Source: CAZUQP01 sp964622455
GTDB taxonomy: Bacteria > Pseudomonadota > Gammaproteobacteria > DSM-16500
Direction: 5' to 3'
Length of the DNA stretch: 12,372 bases
Assembly: GCA_964622455.1 (NCBI GenBank)
Contig: CAZUQP010000013.1
Location: 1-12,372 of the forward strand
This document shows, in pieces, positions 6,646-12,372 of the stretch; position 1 is the stretch's first letter; each line of letters starts with the position of its first letter. The notes beneath the pieces were generated by a model, which was not told where the DNA came from, searched no databases, and saw nothing but the letters and a program-made list of their open reading frames with translations. The position numbers and the translations under genes were made by a program.

Positions 6646-9063
6646 GTGAATAGTGCCGCTAGTTATGATTCATCAAAAATTAAGGTGTTAAAGGGCCTCG
6701 ATGCTGTACGTAAACGGCCGGGCATGTACATTGGAGATACGGATGATGGTACCGGCTTACACCACATGGTGTTTGAACTAGTTGATAACTCTATCGATGA
6801 AGCACTTGCGGGTTTTTGTAATGAAATAAGCGTTACTATTCATGCAGATGAAACGGTATCCGTCAAAGACAATGGCAGAGGTATTCCTGTCGATATTCAC
6901 CCGGAAGAAGGCCGTTCAGCCGCAGAAGTGATTATGACTGTTCTGCATTCTGGGGGTAAGTTTGACAATGATTCCTATAAAATTTCAGGCGGTTTGCATG
7001 GGGTTGGGGTCTCGGTTGTGAATGCCTTATCAGAAGATTTGTATCTGACCATTCGTTTGAATGGCAAAGTGCATGGCCAACATTATAAACATGGGGAACC
7101 AGAAGCGCCTTTAGCGATTGTGGGTGAAACATCCGAGCGCGGCACAGAAGTGCGCTTTAAGCCAAGCAAAGAAACTTTTACCAATATTCATTTTTCTTAT
7201 GACATTCTAGCCAAAAGGTTGCGAGAGTTATCATTTTTAAATTCAGGCATTCGCATTCACCTAGCCGATGAACGTGCGGGAAAAAACGACACATTTGAAT
7301 ATCATGGCGGTATTAAGGCGTTTGTTGAAGATTTAAATCGCAATAAAACTCCAATACATCCAAAGGGTTTCTATTTTAATGTAGAGAAAGACCGTATTAC
7401 GGTAGAAGTTGCTCTACAGTGGAATGACACATTTATTGAAAAAATATTCTGTTTCACGAATAACATACCCCAAAAAGATGGCGGTACTCACGTAGCAGGA
7501 TTTCGGAGCGCCTTGACCCGAGTATTAAATAATTATATTGAGCAAGAAGGGTATTTGAAGAAAGATAAAATTGCCATGACGGGCGATGATTTTCGCGAAG
7601 GATTAACGGCTGTTTTATCAGTGAAAATGCCTGATCCTAAATTCTCATCCCAAACTAAAGACAAATTAGTTTCTTCTGAAATTAAAGCCATTGTAGAGTC
7701 TACCATGGCTGAAAAATTGCAAGAATTTTTACTGGAATTTCCTCAAGATGCGAAATTGATTGTTTCCAAAGTACTGGATGCGGCAAGGGCGCGAGAGGCT
7801 GCTAGAAAAGCAAGAGAAATGACTCGCCGTAAGGGCGCGTTAGATATGGCGGGGCTTCCTGGAAAATTAGCAGATTGTCAGGAAGAAGATCCCAGTAAAT
7901 CTGAAGTATTTATTGTTGAGGGAGAATCTGCCGGCGGTTCTGCTAAACAAGGCCGTGATCGAAAGCATCAAGCCATTTTGCCGTTAAAAGGTAAGATCTT
8001 GAATGTAGAAAAAGCGCGATTTGATAAAATGCTTTCATCTGCTGAAGTGGTTGCTTTAATTACGGCACTGGGCTGTGGAATCGGCCGAGAAGAATATAAT
8101 CCCGATAAATTACGTTACCACAGCATTATCATCATGACTGATGCCGATGTGGACGGTTCCCATATTCGAACATTGTTATTAACTTTCTTTTATCGGCAAA
8201 TGCCAGAGCTGATTGAGCGCGGCCATATCTATATTGCCCAACCCCCTTTATATAAACTAAAAAAAGGCAAACAAGAGTATTATCTTAAAGATGATGAGGC
8301 ATTAGAATTATCCTTGATCCAGACTGCGTTGGACAATGCTTCTTTACATTCGGGCCATCAAGGGCTTCCCATTTCAGGTGCTCCTCTTGAAAAATTGTTG
8401 CTTGAATATGTTGCTGCAATAACAACCATTCAACGTCTTTCGAGGCTGTATCCCGCTGAAGTTTTGAAAGCATTGATGCATATCCCTGCTTTGACTGAGG
8501 CCAAATTGGCAGATCAGCAAGAAGTTGAAGCAATGGTCAAACAATTGGCTGAGCGCTTGGAAACAAAAGAAGATGCACCTACTCGATATGCATTTGAAAC
8601 AATACATGATAAAGAAAAACAGCTCTGGCTGCCTAAAATCATTATCACCCATCACGGTGCTGCGCATACTATTTTGATTAATAAGGATTTATTTTTATCG
8701 GCCGAATATCGGCAGTTGACTGAGTTGGGTGCAAAGTTGGCAGATTTAATTCATCCAGGTGCTTATGCTGAGCGCGGTGAAAGGCGTCACTCGATCAATA
8801 CATTTGCAGAAGTGTATGAATGGCTCATGGCAGAAGCAAAGAAGGGCCAAGTGATTCAACGCTACAAAGGGTTAGGTGAAATGAATCCCGATCAATTATG
8901 GGAAACGACGATGAATCCAGAAACGCGTCGTATGCTTCAAGTGACGATTGAAGACGCAGTGTCTGCTGATCAAATATTCACCACATTGATGGGTGATCAA
9001 GTAGAGCCAAGACGTGAGTTTATTGAGGCCAATGCATTGGAAGTCGTGAACCTTGACATATGA
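6646..9063 (+). CDS. gyrB: DNA gyrase subunit B
   Basis: ATPase subunit of the A2B2 topoisomerase II that introduces negative supercoils. At 805 residues it is almost the same length as E. coli GyrB (804). The GHKL ATPase domain (1-220) has the catalytic glutamate E44 in MVFELVDNSIDEA, DNGRGIP (75-81) and GGLHGVGVSVVNA (115-127). The transducer domain follows, with QTKDKLVSSE near 336-345. The TOPRIM domain has VEGESAGGSAKQG (424-436), LPLKGK (445-450) and MTDADVDGSHI (497-507). Residues about 550-720 are the insertion seen in gammaproteobacterial GyrB, and the tail QRYKGLGEMNP (738-748) is intact. The start is a GTG at 6646 with AGGAG seven bp upstream. The second acidic residue of the EGDS motif is glutamate (E427) rather than the aspartate of E. 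coli (D426). gyrA is not in the window. Confidence 0.98.
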   Translation: MNSAASYDSSKIKVLKGLDAVRKRPGMYIGDTDDGTGLHHMVFELVDNSIDEALAGFCNEISVTIHADETVSVKDNGRGIPVDIHPEEGRSAAEVIMTVLHSGGKFDNDSYKISGGLHGVGVSVVNALSEDLYLTIRLNGKVHGQHYKHGEPEAPLAIVGETSERGTEVRFKPSKETFTNIHFSYDILAKRLRELSFLNSGIRIHLADERAGKNDTFEYHGGIKAFVEDLNRNKTPIHPKGFYFNVEKDRITVEVALQWNDTFIEKIFCFTNNIPQKDGGTHVAGFRSALTRVLNNYIEQEGYLKKDKIAMTGDDFREGLTAVLSVKMPDPKFSSQTKDKLVSSEIKAIVESTMAEKLQEFLLEFPQDAKLIVSKVLDAARAREAARKAREMTRRKGALDMAGLPGKLADCQEEDPSKSEVFIVEGESAGGSAKQGRDRKHQAILPLKGKILNVEKARFDKMLSSAEVVALITALGCGIGREEYNPDKLRYHSIIIMTDADVDGSHIRTLLLTFFYRQMPELIERGHIYIAQPPLYKLKKGKQEYYLKDDEALELSLIQTALDNASLHSGHQGLPISGAPLEKLLLEYVAAITTIQRLSRLYPAEVLKALMHIPALTEAKLADQQEVEAMVKQLAERLETKEDAPTRYAFETIHDKEKQLWLPKIIITHHGAAHTILINKDLFLSAEYRQLTELGAKLADLIHPGAYAERGERRHSINTFAEVYEWLMAEAKKGQVIQRYKGLGEMNPDQLWETTMNPETRRMLQVTIEDAVSADQIFTTLMGDQVEPRREFIEANALEVVNLDI

Positions 9064-9084
9064 TGGGCGGAGACCATTGCGAAT

Positions 9085-9120
9085 TTTCTTTCCCACCTAA
9101 AGGGTCTTATACTATATAAT
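9085..9120 (+). promoter_or_regulatory. Candidate sigma-70 promoter for the pilus operon
   Basis: The 115-bp gap after gyrB contains an AT-rich stretch with TATACT (9108-9113) and a perfect TATAAT (9115-9120). A weak -35 candidate, TTTCTT (9085-9090), lies 17 bp before TATACT; no good -35 box lines up with TATAAT. The position, about 60 bp before the start of the ATPase gene, suits a separate promoter for the second gene block. I see no hairpin plus T-tract that would terminate gyrB transcription, so read-through is also possible. Confidence 0.4.
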
Positions 9121-9178
9121 AAAAATAAGCAGACCTCACTTTTTGCTTGTTTAATCATGGATTAGCTATGAGGATCAC

Positions 9179-10780
9179 ATGGCTGAAACAATTACCTCAG
9201 CAAGCGATGCGGGTAGTAAGGATGATCAAATGGCTCTTTTAGAGCAATTTGCTGCGGCGACTTTTACTAAAGTCATTACCAGCCAAGCTGATCTTGATAC
9301 CAAAGACCGAGTGATGGAAGAAATGTTCACTTGGTGCAAAGATCAAGGAAGTATCGTCGTATTAAAAAGTGCAGCTATTCTTTCATCAGATCCGACTTCT
9401 CGTACCGTACAAAATTGTAAATCGTTAATGCTAAGTAAAGGCATTCATCCAGGGCAAGTGTATGCAACCACGCCTTCATTCATTAAATTATTATTAGCGA
9501 GCGGTCAGGAAAATACTGCAACAAAACAACATAAAGGGGAAACCACTGCTACTTTTAGCGATCAACAAAGACATTTACGTGATTTAGTCATGGAAGCAGT
9601 GCAGCAAAATGTCAGTGATATCCATATCCAAGTGAGACAAACCTATACCAAAATCCGCATGCGCCAGCACGGAGAACTTCGTGTTTACGCTGAGTGGTCT
9701 GAAAAATTAGGTAGAGAATTAGCATCTGTTGCATTTAACAAAGAAACCGACCATGCAACTTCTCACTTTAACCCGCTTGTTCCGCAAGATGCTTCTATGC
9801 CGCTTAAAATTGGCGGCCGAGATATTCGGCTGCGTTTGGCGGGTGTGCCGGCACACGGCGGTTTTGACATGGTCTTGCGTATTCTTGCAACAGGCGTTGA
9901 TCGTGTTCAAACATTGGAAGAGTTAGGGTACACCGAAAAACAAGTTGAGATCATTAAGATGGCGCTTAAACTTCCTTTTGGCGCGATCATTGTGGCGGGA
10001 CCAACAGGGTCTGGTAAAACCACTACACTTGCCGCGTGTATGGAAATGGTCGAAACAACACAAAAACTTTATTCGATTGAAGACCCTGTTGAAAAAGTCG
10101 TTGAAGATGCCACTCAAGTGCCCGTTAATACAGAAAAAGAAGACCGCAGTTTTGCGAGCATGGGCCGCGCTGCATTGCGTATGGATCCTGATGTTATCAT
10201 TCTCGGTGAAATGCGAGATGAAGATACTGCACATGTCATGATACGTGCTTCCATTACCGGACATTTAGTGTTAACCACATTGCACACTAACCGTGCCACG
10301 GCCATTGTCACTCGGTTAGTTGATATGGGCATTTCACCGGTATTATTAAGTGATAGCAGCGTATTGCGTTGTTTATTGTGTCAACGTTTAGTTCCGATCG
10401 TTTGTCCTAAATGTGCAATCCCTTTAAGAAGTTCACCCAAACACCAACCTTTTCTTGCTGACTGGGAAGCGGTATTAGGTAAGGAGGTTCTTGATAACGC
10501 GCGCGCAAGAGGCCCGGGTTGTCAAGCATGTTATGGCAGTGCCGTTGGCGGCAGAACTGTAGTTGCAGAAGTGATATGGGTAGATGAAGAAGGCCGGCAT
10601 TATATTCAAAAATGTGACACACTGAATTGGGAAAAATATTTATTAGAAAATGGATGGTTAAATTTTCAAGGACGCGCTATACAGTTAATTAAGGACGGCA
10701 TTTGTGATCCATTTGATGCAGAAAAAGTCGTAGGCCCTATTAATCCTACAACGAAAACGTCTATTTACAAATATCATTAA
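9179..10780 (+). CDS. GspE/PilB-type secretion ATPase of a type IV pilus (PilQ of IncI-type)
   Basis: A cytoplasmic hexameric ATPase that would power assembly of a type IV pilus or related filament. The 533-residue protein has the full GspE-family core: an N-terminal subdomain with SDIHIQVRQTYTKIRMR (146-162), Walker A GPTGSGKT (274-281), Asp box YSIEDPVE (298-305), Walker B IILGEMRD (340-347) and His box GHLVLTTLHTN (361-371). Cysteine pairs C409/C412 and C448/C451 match the zinc-binding tetracysteine element of extension ATPases, which argues against a retraction ATPase. Residues 1-125 do not look like the usual GspE or MshE N-terminal domain and I cannot name them. The start ATG has GAGGA (9170-9174) just upstream. 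The next genes encode a GspF-like protein and a prepilin, the order of pilQ-pilR-pilS in IncI thin pili. That PilQ is an ATPase, unrelated to the PilQ secretin of type IVa pili, so I leave the symbol blank. Confidence 0.88.
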   Translation: MAETITSASDAGSKDDQMALLEQFAAATFTKVITSQADLDTKDRVMEEMFTWCKDQGSIVVLKSAAILSSDPTSRTVQNCKSLMLSKGIHPGQVYATTPSFIKLLLASGQENTATKQHKGETTATFSDQQRHLRDLVMEAVQQNVSDIHIQVRQTYTKIRMRQHGELRVYAEWSEKLGRELASVAFNKETDHATSHFNPLVPQDASMPLKIGGRDIRLRLAGVPAHGGFDMVLRILATGVDRVQTLEELGYTEKQVEIIKMALKLPFGAIIVAGPTGSGKTTTLAACMEMVETTQKLYSIEDPVEKVVEDATQVPVNTEKEDRSFASMGRAALRMDPDVIILGEMRDEDTAHVMIRASITGHLVLTTLHTNRATAIVTRLVDMGISPVLLSDSSVLRCLLCQRLVPIVCPKCAIPLRSSPKHQPFLADWEAVLGKEVLDNARARGPGCQACYGSAVGGRTVVAEVIWVDEEGRHYIQKCDTLNWEKYLLENGWLNFQGRAIQLIKDGICDPFDAEKVVGPINPTTKTSIYKYH

Positions 10781-10805
10781 CCGATATCTCTAATGGGTAA
10801 TAAGC

Positions 10806-11864
10806 ATGGAACTTGCTGATATAAGCATGTTATTCAACAAAGCAGTGTACTACATAAGGCGTTTGCAATTTGGGCCTAAAGTACAACTTGCATTTTTAGA
10901 AGATTTTTATTTATTAGTAAATGACGGAATTCCCGCAAACCGTGCGATAGAAATGATGGCGCAATCAACGGCAGGCATTACGAAAGAAGTTGCTCTTACG
11001 ATAGCGCAAAAAATTTCAGAAGGCCAACCGCTGGCAGAAGGTATGCGTGAATGGTTTTCAGCGAATACTGTTGAAATTATTCGTGTGGGTGAAGAAGGCG
11101 GTGCTTTAGTTGAAACATTAAAATCTGCTATCAAAACATTGGGCCAACAAAGCGGCGCTATCGGTGCAGTCGTCAGTGCTGTGAGTTATCCCATTATTGT
11201 TATCACCATTGCTTGCGGTGTGATAGTTTATTTAAATAATTCTGTTTTTGTCCAATTTGCCAGTATTAAACCAGTGAGTGAATGGCCGGATGCCGGACGT
11301 GAATTAGTCAGTATAGCGGGATTCATCCAGAATTGGTGGTGGCTGGCGGGGGTTTTTATCATTGTGCTTGCTTTGACGTTACGCAGAGTGATGACAAATT
11401 ATGTAGGCGAATTTAGATCGACACTAGATAAATTTCCTCCGTTTAATTTATATCGGCGCTTTGCATCGGCTCGCCTGATGGAAACATTGGGATTATTGGT
11501 TGCCAACGGAGTCGTATTTAAAAATGCAATTAAAGTCATGCAATATCAAGCGAATCCCTACATTACTTCTCATTTAGTCACGATGGAACATTTGTTGGCA
11601 ATGGGCCGCGGCAATGTGGCAGATGTGCTATCGACAGGCCTTATTGAAGATAAAGATATTTTACGTTTAAGAGTAATGGCTGAAGTGAAAGGATTTGAAC
11701 ATGGTTTAATACGCATGGGTGTGCGGGGTGCTGAGGAAAGCACTAAAACCCTCGCGCTGATCGCAAAAATAATAGGCGGCGTGTTACTTGTGCTTGGCGC
11801 TTTTTTAATTATTATCATTGTGCGAGGCATTTACATGACAGGCATGGCAATGGGTTCGGCTTAG
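10806..11864 (+). CDS. GspF/PilC-family inner-membrane platform protein (PilR-like)
   Basis: Inner-membrane protein that couples the assembly ATPase to pilin polymerisation. The protein is 352 residues, shorter than the usual 400 or so of PilC/GspF. It has the two repeated cytoplasmic halves of this family. The first includes FYLLVNDGIPANRAIEMM (34-51) and the hallmark VGEEGGAL (94-101); the second includes METLGLLVANGVVFKNAI (225-242). Hydrophobic membrane segments are visible at about 120-145 (with the family SYP at 127-129), 176-193 and 321-342. It starts 25 bp after the ATPase stop with only a weak GGG-type ribosome-binding site, so it probably depends on the same transcript. The prepilin gene follows after 16 bp. 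Family membership is clear; assignment to the IncI PilR branch rests mainly on gene order and short length. Confidence 0.85.
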   Translation: MELADISMLFNKAVYYIRRLQFGPKVQLAFLEDFYLLVNDGIPANRAIEMMAQSTAGITKEVALTIAQKISEGQPLAEGMREWFSANTVEIIRVGEEGGALVETLKSAIKTLGQQSGAIGAVVSAVSYPIIVITIACGVIVYLNNSVFVQFASIKPVSEWPDAGRELVSIAGFIQNWWWLAGVFIIVLALTLRRVMTNYVGEFRSTLDKFPPFNLYRRFASARLMETLGLLVANGVVFKNAIKVMQYQANPYITSHLVTMEHLLAMGRGNVADVLSTGLIEDKDILRLRVMAEVKGFEHGLIRMGVRGAEESTKTLALIAKIIGGVLLVLGAFLIIIIVRGIYMTGMAMGSA

Positions 11865-11880
11865 TGTCGAGAGGTATATA

Positions 11881-12372
11881 TTGATTTTGCAAAAGCAAAA
11901 AGGATTAAGTTTGGTGGAGCTTGTGATTGTGTTTGCGATTGCAATCAGTGCGTTTGTGTACGCTTTGAGAATTTATTCTGAATTTCGTTTTCAGGCGAGC
12001 GAGAATCAAATTGCCGCTAATGTAGATCAATTATTTCAAGCTATGTCTCTTTACTATGATGCAAATTGTCGTCAGCACTTAGATGCTAACTCGAATCCTT
12101 TATCATCAGGAACTCTAGATCCCAGAATAACAGATGCATCAGGTGTTATACAGGCTGTTTTTAATTTAAATATTACAACAGATTTAATTAATGCTGGATT
12201 TTTATCGGGGTTTAGGCCTTTAAATCCATTAGTGGATAATGTAGCCGCAGGATCGGGTTATTATGCGCAATTTAACCGTGCCATTGTTGGCGGACGAAAT
12301 CCTGTCATGGGCGTTTATGCTTGTACAGGAACGGGTAATCCGCCCCCCCCTTTTGCCGGCGGGGGGGGGGGG
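11881..12372 (+). CDS. Type IV prepilin, 3' end cut by window
   Basis: Prepilin-type protein open from a TTG at 11881 to the window end (164 codons, no stop). The TTG is supported by GAGAGG at 11869-11874 with a 6-bp spacer, 16 bp after the upstream stop. The amino end is a classic class III signal: the short basic leader MILQKQKG, cleavage expected after G8, then mature LSLVELVIVFAIAISAF with the conserved glutamate at mature position 5, followed by a hydrophobic helix to about residue 29. The leader should be cleaved by a prepilin peptidase, which is not in the window. The globular part has cysteines at 63 and 148 that could form the disulfide loop typical of pilin C-termini. It may be the major pilin or a minor pilin. 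The last 10 or so residues are proline and glycine runs from homopolymer DNA and should not be trusted. Confidence 0.8.
   Translation, partial: MILQKQKGLSLVELVIVFAIAISAFVYALRIYSEFRFQASENQIAANVDQLFQAMSLYYDANCRQHLDANSNPLSSGTLDPRITDASGVIQAVFNLNITTDLINAGFLSGFRPLNPLVDNVAAGSGYYAQFNRAIVGGRNPVMGVYACTGTGNPPPPFAGGGGG
12343..12372. repeat. C8 and terminal G12 homopolymers at the window end
   Basis: Eight consecutive C (12343-12350), then TTTTGCCGGC, then twelve consecutive G (12361-12372) at the very end. The runs are mutually complementary around the palindrome GCCGGC. Such runs occur nowhere else in this AT-rich window. They look like a contig-edge artefact, such as poly-G calls from two-colour sequencing or a fold-back. 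A true slippery tract in the pilin gene is the alternative. Confidence 0.7.

Noticed and set aside
7450..7465. Second parS-like sequence inside gyrB (TGTTTCACGAATAACA)
   Set aside because: It matches 13 of 16 positions but loses the central CACGTG dyad that ParB needs, and it encodes the highly conserved CFTNNIP segment of GyrB, so protein constraint explains it.
8285..8667. Minus-strand open frames opposite gyrB
   Set aside because: They mirror the gyrB insertion region, have no family resemblance and no independent promoter or ribosome-binding site that I can see.
9091..9106. Short GGG/CCC complementarity after gyrB as a terminator
   Set aside because: The stem would be only three to four pairs and is not followed by a run of T; it is more likely part of the promoter region.
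9126..9148. AAGCA/TGCTT inverted repeat upstream of the ATPase gene
   Set aside because: Arms of five bases with a 12-base loop are expected by chance and no T-tract follows.
9923..10332. Open frames on both strands within the assembly ATPase gene
   Set aside because: All overlap the conserved Walker A to Walker B core of the ATPase, which fully explains the sequence; their translations show no coherent protein signal.

Overview
The window looks like chromosomal DNA from a low-to-moderate GC gammaproteobacterium. The evidence is the compact order dnaA-dnaN-recF-gyrB, a full-length GyrB that carries the long C-terminal insertion typical of this class (about 805 residues), and a proofreading-competent DNA polymerase I of the E. 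coli type. The AT-rich base composition and the type IV pilus genes would fit a Legionellales/Coxiella-like lineage, but that is inference and I cannot name the species from sequence alone.

Layout. Positions 1-147 hold the tail of polA's downstream region and perhaps the last codons of a convergent gene. polA (148-2841, minus strand) is transcribed away from dnaA. A palindrome-rich 135-bp divergent intergenic region separates the two start codons. It carries the same 15-bp element, in the same orientation relative to each gene, just upstream of both starts. dnaA, dnaN, recF and gyrB then follow on the plus strand with gaps of 10, 44 and 51 bp. The last codons of recF contain a 16-bp chromosomal parS (ParB-binding) sequence. 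After gyrB there is a 115-bp gap with a good -10 box. A second functional block follows: a GspE-type assembly ATPase, a GspF-type inner-membrane platform protein and a prepilin cut by the window end. This is the core of a type IV pilus (or related filament) operon, in the same gene order as pilQ-pilR-pilS of IncI plasmid thin pili.

How the genes work together. The first block is the replication core: DnaA initiates, DnaN is the processivity clamp, Pol I finishes Okazaki fragments and repairs gaps, RecF loads recombinase at stalled forks, and GyrB with GyrA removes positive supercoils. The parS site suggests this region is also the anchoring point for ParABS origin segregation. The second block builds an extracellular filament: the ATPase powers the platform protein, which polymerises the prepilin after its leader is cleaved.

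The window ends in an 8-C run followed by a 12-G run inside the prepilin gene. This is out of character for the region and probably marks a contig edge or sequencing artefact. Apart from the parS site, the shared polA/dnaA element and the placement of the pilus operon, I see no evidence of an undescribed system; most of the window is ordinary housekeeping sequence.
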